Part shown: piece by piece, positions 6,069 to 13,360 of the stretch
How positions within the stretch are numbered: the stretch's first letter is position 1
Layout: each line of letters begins with the position of its first letter
Source of the DNA: Clostridia bacterium
GTDB lineage: Bacteria; Bacillota; Clostridia; Oscillospirales; Acutalibacteraceae
Direction: 5' to 3'
NCBI GenBank assembly: GCA_900771185.1
Contig: CAAGND010000195.1
Coordinates: forward strand, 1 to 15,066
Length of the DNA: 15,066 bases
Translations under genes and position numbers: made by a program
The notes under the pieces: generated by a model
Databases searched by the model: none
Seen by the model: only the letters and a program-made list of their open reading frames with translations
Told to the model about the DNA's origin: nothing

Positions 6069-7931
6069 TCAGCCGAGAAGTTTCGACTTCACAAGCTCAC
6101 AGATGCCCTCCTCGTCAAAGCCATACTCATGAAGCAATGAACTGACAGGGGCCTGCTTGACAAAACCGTTTTCTATCGCCCTGAGAGTATATTGCCCTGA
6201 GAAACCTGCTGAGCACAAGCTCGAAAGAAAGCCCTCGCCCACTCCGCCGTTTCTTATACCCTCTTCTATAAAAAACACATGGTCGCAATCCTTTGCGGCC
6301 TCCACAGCCTCATCACAGACCGGTATTATACGGTTGAGCTTGATAACCTTTGTGCTGATACCATCTTTTTTGAGCATCTCATACGCATAGGCACAGGCGG
6401 CAAAAGTTCTGCCATAGGTCACTATTGCCGTTTTGCTCTGAACATCACCGAGGACGTCAAAATCGGCAAATGTCGGCTTCATATTCTGGGGATACGCTCT
6501 CTGCGCCCCTCTCGGATATCTGACAGCGACGAGTTTATCGTCGGAATAGACAGCCTTTTTCATCGCATATTTCAGCCCATCATAGGTGGACGGTGAATAT
6601 ACGGTTATCCCCGGAACGCTTCGGAGCATAGACACATCAAAAACTCCCTGATGAGTTTCGCCGTCCTCGCCGACAAAGCCCGCTCTGTCAATCGCTATTA
6701 CCATCTTCTGTTTCTGCAGGGCGGCATCGTGCAGAAGCTGGTCAAAGCAACGCTGAAGAAATGTTGAATAGACAGCAAACACCGGAACAAAACCGCTTTT
6801 TGCAAGACCGAGCGCAAACGCCACGGCGTGCTCCTCCGCTATACCTATATCGAAAAATCTGTTTTTATGCTCATCTGAGAAACGGGCAAGTCCCGTACCT
6901 ATTGCCATAGCTGCGGTTATGGCGCAAATGCGGTCATCGTTTTCGGCAAACTCGCACATTATATCCCCGAACGCATTTGAAAAGCTCGTTCCGGAGGAGA
7001 GCGGCTCGCCAGTGTTTATATCGAACTTTGATATTCCGTGGAACTGCTCAGGCGAGCGTTCCGCATAGTCGTAGCCCTTTCCCTTGAGCGTGTTGACATG
7101 CAGAAGCACGGGTTTGTCATATCTTTTCGCCATCTCAAGGCCCTCGCAGAGCTGGCGGATATTGTGCCCGTCTATCGGGCCGATATAATGAAGTCCGAGA
7201 TCCTCGAACCATGAATCGGAATATATCAGGCGCTTAATTGCGCTTTTGGCGTCAAACGCTGCGTGAGAAAGCCTGTGTCCCACCACGGGAATACGGTTCA
7301 GAACAGTCTCCGTGCGCGCCTTCATACGGTAATATTCTGGCTTTGCCCTGACAACCGCAAGATAACGCGCCATTGAGCCGACATTTTCCGAAATAGACAT
7401 CTCATTATCATTGAGAACCACTATCAGTCTGTCCTTAGTTCTGCCCGCATTGTTGAGCGCCTCATAGAACATGCCGCCTGTCATGGAGCCGTCTCCGACA
7501 ACGGCTATGACTGTGCTGCGGTCTGAACGCATGGTGTTGGCGGTCGAAAGCCCCAGCGCGGAGGATACGGCTGTGCTTGAATGACCGCTGTAAAACATAT
7601 CGTGTTCACTCTCATCAGGACGGCAGAAGCCGGAGATTCCTCCCTCCTGACGGAGAGTGGAAAATTTCTCGTATCTGCCTGTGAGCAGTTTATGCGTATA
7701 TGACTGGTGACCCACATCCCAGACAATTTTATCCTTCGGCGAATCGAATTCCTTGTGTATGGCAAGAGTCAGCTCCACCACGCCGAGATTGGACGCGAGG
7801 TGACCGCCTGTTTTTGAAACGGTGTCTATAAGCGTCTGCCGAATCTCCTCGGCAAGCTCTTCAAGCTGCTCGTAGCTCATATTTTTAATATCAGCCGGAG
7901 ACTTTATATTTTTCAGATACTTATCCGACAT
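6069..7931 (-). CDS. dxs: 1-deoxy-D-xylulose-5-phosphate synthase
   Basis: First enzyme of the methylerythritol phosphate route: joins pyruvate and glyceraldehyde 3-phosphate with thiamine diphosphate, giving precursor for isoprenoids, thiamine and pyridoxal. The 620-residue length is normal. Visible landmarks are GHLASNLG with the active-site His (43-50), WDVGHQSYTHKLLTGR (71-86), the thiamine-diphosphate motif GDGSMTGG (146-153) through LNDNEMS (173-179), then the pyrimidine-binding domain with DIGIAEEHAV and DRAGFVGEDGETHQG, and a C-terminal transketolase domain. The ATG at 7931 has AGGAG eight bases upstream, inside the end of ispA; only one base separates the ispA stop from this start. 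Dxs supplies C5 units used by the neighbouring ispA product. Confidence 0.97.
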   Translation of the reverse strand: MSDKYLKNIKSPADIKNMSYEQLEELAEEIRQTLIDTVSKTGGHLASNLGVVELTLAIHKEFDSPKDKIVWDVGHQSYTHKLLTGRYEKFSTLRQEGGISGFCRPDESEHDMFYSGHSSTAVSSALGLSTANTMRSDRSTVIAVVGDGSMTGGMFYEALNNAGRTKDRLIVVLNDNEMSISENVGSMARYLAVVRAKPEYYRMKARTETVLNRIPVVGHRLSHAAFDAKSAIKRLIYSDSWFEDLGLHYIGPIDGHNIRQLCEGLEMAKRYDKPVLLHVNTLKGKGYDYAERSPEQFHGISKFDINTGEPLSSGTSFSNAFGDIMCEFAENDDRICAITAAMAIGTGLARFSDEHKNRFFDIGIAEEHAVAFALGLAKSGFVPVFAVYSTFLQRCFDQLLHDAALQKQKMVIAIDRAGFVGEDGETHQGVFDVSMLRSVPGITVYSPSTYDGLKYAMKKAVYSDDKLVAVRYPRGAQRAYPQNMKPTFADFDVLGDVQSKTAIVTYGRTFAACAYAYEMLKKDGISTKVIKLNRIIPVCDEAVEAAKDCDHVFFIEEGIRNGGVGEGFLSSLCSAGFSGQYTLRAIENGFVKQAPVSSLLHEYGFDEEGICELVKSKLLG

Positions 7932-7932
7932 A

Positions 7933-8820
7933 TCAATTGCTCCTGGAGAGTAGTTTTTTTGAAAGGTCTATAAGAAAATCAGCATCCTCGCCGAACACAT
8001 TCAGCGCATCTATAGCGTCCTCGGTCAGCTTTCCCGCCGCCTCCTGCGCCCCTGAAAGACCGAGCAGCGAGACATAAGTGTTTTTGTTGTTGCTCTCATC
8101 ACTGCCTATCGGCTTTCCGAGAGTAGCGGCATCGCTGGTGACATCAAGTATATCGTCAACCACCTGGAATGCAAGTCCGAGATTACGCGCAAAGCTGACA
8201 GCAGCGGCGCACTTTTCCGAATTCGCTCCCGCCGCCGTGCATCCGAGCAGACACGCTGCCCTGATGAGCTCGCCCGTTTTCAGCTCGTCAACCTGGCGCA
8301 GATCATCGGCAGTAACGCTTCTGTTCTCATTTTCAAGGTCAAGCACCTGACCTGCTATCATACCCGCTCTGCCTGCCGCTTCAGCTATAATTGACGCTGC
8401 TTTCACAACCGTGGAGGCGTCGAACTTTTCGGCGCTCAGCGCAGTTTCAAAGGCGAGAGTCAACAGTGAATCACCCGCCAAAAGTGCGTTTGCCTCACCG
8501 AAACGAATATGGCTCGACGGCTTTCCCCGACGCATATCGTCATCGTCCATACACGGAAGATCATCATGGATGAGAGAATATGTGTGAATAAACTCTATGG
8601 CGCAGGCAAAAGGCAGGGCGGATTCCACATCTCCGCCGCAGAGCCGGCAAAACTCCAATGTGAGCACCGGTCTTATTCGCTTGCCTCCGTTTTCGACGCT
8701 GTAACTCATGGCCTCACGCATAATCTCTTCACCGTGTGAGGAGACCTCTTTTTCAAGATATGACATGAGCGCATCGTTTATAAGCGTTATATATTCTTCA
8801 AATGTATATTTTTCATTCAT
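7933..8820 (-). CDS. ispA: (2E,6E)-farnesyl diphosphate synthase / short-chain polyprenyl synthase
   Basis: Condenses isopentenyl diphosphate with allylic diphosphates, most likely to farnesyl diphosphate for undecaprenyl phosphate and quinones. The 295-residue protein has both aspartate-rich motifs: DDLPCMDDDD (86-95, the bacterial form with a two-residue insertion) and DDILD (222-226). GGKRIRP (45-51) binds isopentenyl diphosphate. The HTYSLIHDD segment before the first motif resembles E. coli IspA, which favours a C15 product; product length cannot be proven from sequence. The start overlaps xseB by 8 bases (ATGAATGA), and dxs starts one base after its stop. Confidence 0.93.
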   Translation of the reverse strand: MNEKYTFEEYITLINDALMSYLEKEVSSHGEEIMREAMSYSVENGGKRIRPVLTLEFCRLCGGDVESALPFACAIEFIHTYSLIHDDLPCMDDDDMRRGKPSSHIRFGEANALLAGDSLLTLAFETALSAEKFDASTVVKAASIIAEAAGRAGMIAGQVLDLENENRSVTADDLRQVDELKTGELIRAACLLGCTAAGANSEKCAAAVSFARNLGLAFQVVDDILDVTSDAATLGKPIGSDESNNKNTYVSLLGLSGAQEAAGKLTEDAIDALNVFGEDADFLIDLSKKLLSRSN

Positions 8821-9022
8821 CTGAAGGCACTTCCTGTTCCAGCTCGGTGAGCTCTTTTATTTTAGTCTGAGCCTTGTCCAGGCTCGAACTGCAGAACGAG
8901 ACGAGCTTTGTCCCCTCCTCAAAGAGCTTCATCGACTCATCGAGGGACAGCTCACCGCTCTCAAGTGCGGAAACTATCTCCTCAAGCCTTTTGACGGATT
9001 CCTCATAAGTTTTTTTAGCCAT
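8813..9022 (-). CDS. xseB: Exodeoxyribonuclease VII small subunit
   Basis: Small helical subunit that binds several copies to XseA in exonuclease VII, which degrades single-stranded DNA. The 69-residue protein has the family pattern: TYEESVKRLEEIVSALESGE at the start, then LSLDESMKLFEEG. A strong SD (GGAGGAG, about 6 bases upstream) precedes the ATG at 9022. It overlaps xseA by 8 bases (ATGGCTAA) and ispA by 8 bases, so it is probably coupled to both. Confidence 0.95.
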   Translation of the reverse strand: MAKKTYEESVKRLEEIVSALESGELSLDESMKLFEEGTKLVSFCSSSLDKAQTKIKELTELEQEVPSDE

Positions 9023-10247
9023 CCGATTCTCCTCCGTTCCCTATATATTGCAGCTCTCTGACCATTGCTTTTATCTTTAAAGCTGAAGTTGTAACGGTTA
9101 TATCCCCACCGACAGGCGGAACATTATTTTCTCCTACAAACGCCGAGCCGTATTCAACAGCCGCATAGCCTCCCGAAAGTATTCTCAGAGGGCTGAGAGC
9201 GTCGAGCTTGCCCGCAAGTGCTGAGAGCTTTGCCCGACTCTTCTCCTGATTTCTTAAAACAGCGGATGTCATCGCACAGCAGCTCATATCAAGAGACTGG
9301 CGTAGGGCCTCGATCCGGCTCTGAGGTCCGTAGGCACAGAGTTGCGTGTGCAGACAGCGAAGCTCGTTTTGCTTATATTCCGCTTGAGTTCTCAGCGCAT
9401 TTTTGCAGCGCCTTTCAAGCTGGCTTATATAGGCTTTCAGCTCCGCGCTGTCTCTTACCGCAAGCTCTGCCGCCGCTGATGGGGTCGGCGCGCGCATATC
9501 AGCCGCAAAATCACATATTGTGAAATCCGTTTCATGACCTACAGCGGAGATAACGGGTATCCTGCTCCCCGCCACGGCTCTCGCGACCTGCTCCTCGTTG
9601 AAAGCCCACAGCTCCTCGACCGAGCCGCCGCCTCTGCCGACGATGAGCACATCGGCATAGCTGCCCGCATTGAAGCGCCTTATCGCGTCGGATATCTGCC
9701 CTGCCGCCGACGCGCCCTGCACCTGCACGGGACATATTATTATCTGCGTTGACGGGCTTCGGCGGGTGATTACATTGATTATATCACGTATCGCCGCGCC
9801 GGTGGGCGAAGTCACAACACCGACTCGCTTCGGATAGCGCGGGATCGGTTTCTTTCGCTCCGGCGCGAAAAGTCCCTCTGCTTCAAGCTTTTTCTTGAGC
9901 TGTTCAAAGGCTATGCTAAGCGCGCCGGCGCCGTCCGGCTGCATATCCTCAATATAGAGCTGATATTGACCGTCACGTTCAAACACGCTTATTCTGCCTC
10001 TGGCGATGACCTTCATGCCGTTTTCGGGCATAAATCCGAGCCGGCTGTTTTCGGAGCTAAACATGACAGCCTTAACGCTGGACTTTTCATCTTTCAAGGT
10101 CATATAGTAGTGACCGGTTCTATAATGATTTGTAAAATTGGAAATTTCTCCGCTGACAAAAACCGTCCGTAGATTATAATCCGAATCGATAACGGATTTT
10201 ATATATCTGTTCAGTTGACTTACCGTGATACAAACAGAGTCAAGCAT
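9015..10247 (-). CDS. xseA: Exodeoxyribonuclease VII large subunit
   Basis: Catalytic subunit of exonuclease VII, a metal-independent single-strand nuclease. The 410-residue protein has an N-terminal OB fold (about 5-105, with VSGEISNF and GHYYMTLKD), then the catalytic core: RVGVVTSPTGAAIRDI (141-156), VGRGGGSVEELWAFN (203-217) and PVISAVGHETDFTICDF (231-247) through APTPSAAAE (253-261). A helical, probably coiled-coil segment follows and would contact XseB. The ATG at 10247 has AAGGAG seven bases upstream and overlaps the TsaD-like gene by 8 bases (ATGCTTGA). Length and motifs are normal. Confidence 0.96.
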   Translation of the reverse strand: MLDSVCITVSQLNRYIKSVIDSDYNLRTVFVSGEISNFTNHYRTGHYYMTLKDEKSSVKAVMFSSENSRLGFMPENGMKVIARGRISVFERDGQYQLYIEDMQPDGAGALSIAFEQLKKKLEAEGLFAPERKKPIPRYPKRVGVVTSPTGAAIRDIINVITRRSPSTQIIICPVQVQGASAAGQISDAIRRFNAGSYADVLIVGRGGGSVEELWAFNEEQVARAVAGSRIPVISAVGHETDFTICDFAADMRAPTPSAAAELAVRDSAELKAYISQLERRCKNALRTQAEYKQNELRCLHTQLCAYGPQSRIEALRQSLDMSCCAMTSAVLRNQEKSRAKLSALAGKLDALSPLRILSGGYAAVEYGSAFVGENNVPPVGGDITVTTSALKIKAMVRELQYIGNGGESDG

Positions 10248-11178
10248 CCGGATGCTCCTTTAAATAAGTCAGATAGGCAATACCCGCGGCATTGTCAGCA
10301 GAAAATGCCGGCTCGGCAAAATACGCCCCAAAATCCCGTGAAAAACGTTCCCTGATAATTGAATTGGACATTACCCCTCCCGCGAAAACAATCGGAAGCG
10401 GACCATATTCGGAAATAATCTTTTTTGTCATACCGTCGAGCGCGGCGGCGATGCTGTCGATGCAGAAGCGCGCAACATCGCACCTTTCTTCACCGTTTGA
10501 GAGCATCGCGGCGCACTTGTTTTCAATCCCTGAAAGGCTGCAGTCGCAACCCCTGAGAAACGGTTTCGGAGAAAAACATTTTTCACTTTTCAGCGCAAGC
10601 TTCTCAAGCTCCGCTCCCGCCGGAAACCGAAGTCCCATTGCGACGCCTACTCTGTCAACCGCCTGACCCGCATTCAGGTCAAGCGTTTTGCCGATTATAT
10701 TTATTTTTAATATTCTGTCTCTGTCCGGCTCAACAAGCAGAGCTTCGGTGGTTCCTCCCGAGACATGAAAAGCGACAAAGCGTTTTTTAAAAAGCTCGGT
10801 GTGTCCGCTCGAAAAAACGGCGGCCGCGACATGACCCGCCTGATGTGAAAAACGCCAAAGCGCAGTGCCCGAAACTGCCGCCATACATTCGGCGGTGTTG
10901 GCACCGACAAGAAAGCAGGGCATATATGAGCTTTCAACATCGCGCGGAGTGCAGGATACACCTATGGCTTTGGGTTCTCCGCATTCCGATATAACCGCCC
11001 TGACGACCGTGCTGAGCTGATTGGTGTGATGAAACACCGCATCACTCTGGCGCAGACCGCGTTCGCCCTCACGTACGGGCAAAGGCAGCTTCTTTTGAAA
11101 AACACACCCGCTCACATCATCAAAGGCTGCGGCGGATGTTGTATAGTTGCTGGTATCGATACCGAGATAAATTGCCAT
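10240..11178 (-). CDS. TsaD/Kae1-family (peptidase M22-like) paralog
   Basis: The 312-residue protein has the ASKHA fold signatures of TsaD/Kae1, the enzyme that makes N6-threonylcarbamoyladenosine in tRNA. Visible are YLGIDTS (4-10), the metal-site pair H112 and H116 (SHQAGH), SGGTTE (140-145), LDLNAGQAVDRVGVAMGLRFPAG (166-188), AGGVMSN (266-272) and D295 in SADNAAG. It differs from canonical TsaD: shorter, no CDET near the N-terminus (NYTT instead), and SGGTT where TsaD has SGGHT. It is therefore probably a paralog rather than the housekeeping copy, which should lie elsewhere in the genome. It starts two bases after the nusB stop and overlaps xseA by 8 bases, in the position that folD holds in Bacillus. 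Its substrate is not known to me; older annotations would say O-sialoglycoprotein endopeptidase. Confidence 0.82.
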   Translation of the reverse strand: MAIYLGIDTSNYTTSAAAFDDVSGCVFQKKLPLPVREGERGLRQSDAVFHHTNQLSTVVRAVISECGEPKAIGVSCTPRDVESSYMPCFLVGANTAECMAAVSGTALWRFSHQAGHVAAAVFSSGHTELFKKRFVAFHVSGGTTEALLVEPDRDRILKINIIGKTLDLNAGQAVDRVGVAMGLRFPAGAELEKLALKSEKCFSPKPFLRGCDCSLSGIENKCAAMLSNGEERCDVARFCIDSIAAALDGMTKKIISEYGPLPIVFAGGVMSNSIIRERFSRDFGAYFAEPAFSADNAAGIAYLTYLKEHPDA

Positions 11179-11180
11179 GA

Positions 11181-11621
11181 TTACTCACCGGTCTCCTCGC
11201 CGGGCTGACCGTTCCTCTGAGCAAGCTGTTCACCTCTTGCTACGGCTCCGAGTATACCGTTGACAAAGGCTGCATCCTCGGCGGTTGCGTATTTTTTGCA
11301 CAGCTCGACGGCTTCATTTACGGAGACACCGACAGGAATGTCCGGTATGTAAAGCATCTCACAAACCGAAAGTCTGAGTGCAGAGAGCGCCACTCTCGAA
11401 ATCCTGTGTTTTTTCCAGTTCTTTGAATATTTTTCAATGACGGAATCGATTGAATAGAGCTTGTCCCACGCAGTCTGAGCAAGCATGGATGCAAACTCAT
11501 CCTGCTCGATAAGCTCATTTTCAAGACCTATGGCAATTATATCCTCCATATCGGTTTCGGGATTAAAGGATTTTTCGAAAAGCAGTGCAAATGCCTGCTC
11601 CCTCGACTGACTTCTTGTCAT
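11181..11621 (-). CDS. nusB: Transcription antitermination protein NusB
   Basis: Small all-helical RNA-binding protein that pairs with NusE (S10) on boxA in rRNA operons. From the ATG at 11621 it has 146 residues, the usual length, and opens with the typical MTRSQSREQAFALLFEKSF. The C-terminal IPVGVSVNEAVELCKKYATAEDAAFVNGILG region is diagnostic. An upstream in-frame TTG at 11702 would add 27 residues unlike NusB and is rejected. There is no good SD at normal distance; a strong AAGGGGG lies 27 bases upstream with a hairpin between. The gene follows the Asp23-like gene with a hairpin in the gap, and the TsaD-like gene starts two bases after its stop. Confidence 0.93.
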   Translation of the reverse strand: MTRSQSREQAFALLFEKSFNPETDMEDIIAIGLENELIEQDEFASMLAQTAWDKLYSIDSVIEKYSKNWKKHRISRVALSALRLSVCEMLYIPDIPVGVSVNEAVELCKKYATAEDAAFVNGILGAVARGEQLAQRNGQPGEETGE

Positions 11622-11630
11622 AAACTTTTC

Positions 11631-11655
11631 GCACGAAAAGACGTGCTGCCCCCTT
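11631..11655 (-). promoter_or_regulatory. Distant Shine-Dalgarno plus hairpin before nusB
   Basis: The minus strand reads AAGGGGG (11655-11649), CA, then GCACG (11646-11642), loop TCTTTT, CGTGC (11635-11631), then nine bases to the ATG. Folding the hairpin would cut the SD-to-ATG distance from 27 to about 11 bases. A competing stem, CTTTTC/GAAAAG (11640-11635 with 11630-11625), would bury the purines next to the start. Inference only. Confidence 0.35.
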
Positions 11656-11701
11656 CTTAATTCTTTCACCGGTGCCGAAAGCCGCCGCAAAAACCAAAGC
11701 A

Positions 11702-11722
11702 AGCCCTCTTTTTGAGAGGGCT
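11702..11722 (-). terminator. Hairpin between the asp23-like gene and nusB (weak terminator or processing site)
   Basis: Minus-strand RNA forms a perfect 8-pair stem, AGCCCUCU with AGAGGGCU, and a CAAAA loop. It starts five bases after the asp23-like stop. UGCUUUGGUUUUUG follows, a poor U tract. Together with the promoter at 12123-12150 it would make the asp23-like transcript more abundant than the downstream operon. Termination efficiency cannot be judged from sequence. Confidence 0.5.
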
Positions 11723-11726
11723 GAAC

Positions 11727-12098
11727 TCATTCTTTTTCGTTTTTGGGCGAAACGGACAGGCCTTCAATACTGACGTTCACTTTTGAAACCATTTTGCCCG
11801 TCATGCTCTGAACGGCATTTTTAACGCTTTTTTGAATATCGGAGGCGACCTTCGGGATTTTTGTTCCCTGCTCGATATTCACATGGATATAAATTTTTAT
11901 ATCATTATCGGTTGATATGACACGCACGGATCTCATCGGGCCCTCACCCATTTTGAGAATGGAATGAACATCGGGAGTTCTGACCGCAAAACCGCTGACA
12001 CCGTCAACATCTTTGGCGGCGTTGAGCGCTATTGAGGCGATGACATCATCGGAGACGACAAGATTACCGATATTGTCCACAGATTTTTTTTCTTCCAC
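11727..12098 (-). CDS. Asp23/Gls24 family envelope stress response protein
   Basis: The 123-residue protein matches the Asp23/Gls24 family: GNLVVSDDVIASIALNAAKDVDGVSGF near the N-terminus and VNIEQGTKIPKVASDIQKSVKNAVQSMTG towards the end. Family members sit at the membrane or in the cytoplasm and are linked to envelope stress; the biochemical role is unclear. The copy next to nusB is widespread in Firmicutes (YqhY in Bacillus, reported to affect lipid metabolism). The start is taken as GTG at 12098, because AGGAGG lies exactly 8 bases upstream; an in-frame ATG at 12134 would start upstream of the SD and overlaps the promoter region. A promoter lies immediately upstream and a hairpin follows the stop. 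Confidence 0.9.
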   Translation of the reverse strand: MEEKKSVDNIGNLVVSDDVIASIALNAAKDVDGVSGFAVRTPDVHSILKMGEGPMRSVRVISTDNDIKIYIHVNIEQGTKIPKVASDIQKSVKNAVQSMTGKMVSKVNVSIEGLSVSPKNEKE

Positions 12099-12122
12099 AG
12101 GGCATTCCTCCTTCTGCCCTAT

Positions 12123-12150
12123 ATTATACCACAAAGTTGAGATTTCTCAA
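12123..12150 (-). promoter_or_regulatory. Sigma-A-type promoter for the asp23-like/nusB operon
   Basis: On the minus strand a -35 TTGAGA (12150-12145) and a perfect -10 TATAAT (12128-12123) are 16 bases apart. The predicted start near 12116 leaves only about 18 bases before the GTG, just enough for the AGGAGG at 12112-12107. The -35 contains the spoIIIAH stop codon. It marks the switch from the sporulation operon to housekeeping genes. Confidence 0.7.
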
Positions 12151-12151
12151 C
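12136..12151. repeat. Perfect 7-2-7 palindrome over the -35 box
   Basis: GTTGAGA, two bases, TCTCAAC on the minus strand. It covers the last bases of spoIIIAH, its stop codon and the -35 box of the downstream promoter. It could be a repressor site or a minor hairpin ending the spoIIIA transcript; it is followed by only three T, so it is weak as an intrinsic terminator. No known operator consensus was recognised. Confidence 0.5.
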
Positions 12152-12713
12152 TACTTAATTCAACAATTGTTATATTTTCAACAGGAAATCCCGTCTGTTT
12201 TATCGCTATTTCTTTTATCTGAAGTATTTTACTGTCATCAAGCACGCCCTTTCCGACCACTATTTCCGCTTTTTCATTATTTATGAGCACAACGCACTCG
12301 CTGCCTATCTTCGCCCTTATAAGCGCCTCCATATCGCCCTCAAGCTTCACGGCGTTTGAGAGCGCCGTCAGTGCGGCTGACGCTTCTTTCACCGCCGCGG
12401 CATCGGAGGAGCTGTCCTTGATAACCCCATTGAGAAGCTCCGCCGCTTCATCGTGCGCCGATTTTCTGCGCAGTTTCACCGCCGCAAAATACTCATCCTT
12501 TGACTTTGACACCGCCGTATCTTTCTGAGAGGTTGTGGCGTTGACATACTGTGCGTCGCCGAGATTTCCACCTGTATTCTCAACGGCCTCCAATGATGTT
12601 CCGGCGTTGGCGAGCTCGCTGTCCGGACGCGTGTAATACCAGTTGATAAACACCGCCGAGCCGAGCGCAAGAATCAGAGCAGCCGTCACTATTTGTCTTT
12701 TTTTGATAACCAT
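12147..12713 (-). CDS. spoIIIAH: Stage III sporulation protein AH
   Basis: Mother-cell ring protein of the SpoIIIA-SpoIIQ channel; its extracellular domain binds the forespore protein SpoIIQ across the septum. The 188-residue protein has one membrane helix (about 8-26), a low-complexity linker with many Ser, Ala and Asp, and a C-terminal domain of the YscJ/FliF ring-building type (about 85-188) containing ECVVLINNEKAEIVV and the ending FPVENITIVELSS. The ATG at 12713 has AGGA about 10 bases upstream. It is 67 bases after spoIIIAG, with a small hairpin in the gap, and is the last gene of the operon. Confidence 0.93.
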   Translation of the reverse strand: MVIKKRQIVTAALILALGSAVFINWYYTRPDSELANAGTSLEAVENTGGNLGDAQYVNATTSQKDTAVSKSKDEYFAAVKLRRKSAHDEAAELLNGVIKDSSSDAAAVKEASAALTALSNAVKLEGDMEALIRAKIGSECVVLINNEKAEIVVGKGVLDDSKILQIKEIAIKQTGFPVENITIVELSS

Positions 12714-12751
12714 ATGGTGTCATTCCTTTCAGATTGTTAATTTATGTAACC

Positions 12752-12769
12752 GCTGATTAAATCATCAGC
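12752..12769 (-). other. Small hairpin between spoIIIAG and spoIIIAH
   Basis: GCTGAT, six-base loop, ATCAGC in the 67-base gap; no U tract follows. It may stabilise or help process the spoIIIA message, or be chance. No promoter was recognised in the gap. Confidence 0.35.
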
Positions 12770-12780
12770 TATATTCTGTG

Positions 12781-13344
12781 TCATGTGCCCATTTTTGTCA
12801 CATATACCCTTGACGCGCTTATATCCAGCACAGCCGTTACTGTCTCCTGAATTTCACGGCGTATTATATCCGAATCGCCGCCCTCGCAGACCACCGCGAC
12901 GCCTCTTATCTTTGGCTGTATCAGCTTTATTACAAGCCCCTGCTCGCCTTTGCTGTCCGTCTCGATTATCACATATGCTTTCTCATCGGATATTTTACCT
13001 GCTGAACCGTCGGCATCGGAGGACGAATCCGAAGCCGTTTTTTCATTGGCGGCATAGACCTGCTCCGTGCCGTTTTCAAGAGTCACCATCACCTTTGTTT
13101 TGCCCGCTCCGTCTATTGACGAAATTATCTGTGACAGGCGTTCCTCAATATCCTGAGCGTAGGTCAGCTCCTGTGCATTTTCCGTTGTCTGCTCCGCCGG
13201 AGCGCTTTTTTCTCCGCCCCCGGAAACGAGCTCTGACAAAAGAAGAAGCAGTATGCCGAGAATACCTATACCGCAGATAATGACGAGCTTTTTATCTTTT
13301 TTGAGCCTCTGAGTGATGTTTGAAACTGATGCTTTAATATCCAC
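12781..13344 (-). CDS. spoIIIAG: Stage III sporulation protein AG
   Basis: Forms a large ring in the mother-cell membrane as part of the feeding channel to the forespore. The 187-residue protein has a short basic N-terminus, one membrane helix (about 20-37), a Ser/Glu-rich linker and the conserved YAQDIEERLSQIISSIDGAGKTKVMVTLE block (62-90). The C-terminal ring-building motif includes QPKIRGVAVVCEGGDS (143-158) and ends near SRVYVTKM. The start is GTG at 13344 with GGGAG ten bases upstream, 16 bases after spoIIIAF. Length is somewhat short for the family (Bacillus about 229) because of the linker. Confidence 0.92.
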   Translation of the reverse strand: MDIKASVSNITQRLKKDKKLVIICGIGILGILLLLLSELVSGGGEKSAPAEQTTENAQELTYAQDIEERLSQIISSIDGAGKTKVMVTLENGTEQVYAANEKTASDSSSDADGSAGKISDEKAYVIIETDSKGEQGLVIKLIQPKIRGVAVVCEGGDSDIIRREIQETVTAVLDISASRVYVTKMGT

Positions 13345-13360
13345 GCCTTGTTCTCTCCCT

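Noticed and set aside
11622..11702. 27-residue N-terminal extension of NusB from TTG
   Set aside because: Sequence unlike NusB, no SD, and it would run through the post-asp23 hairpin.
12099..12134. ATG start for the Asp23-like protein at 12134
   Set aside because: Overlaps the -10 box and precedes the AGGAGG; the GTG at 12098 has ideal spacing.
12783..13280. 165-codon plus-strand reading frame opposite spoIIIAG
   Set aside because: Pro/Arg/Leu-rich shadow of spoIIIAG without family features.
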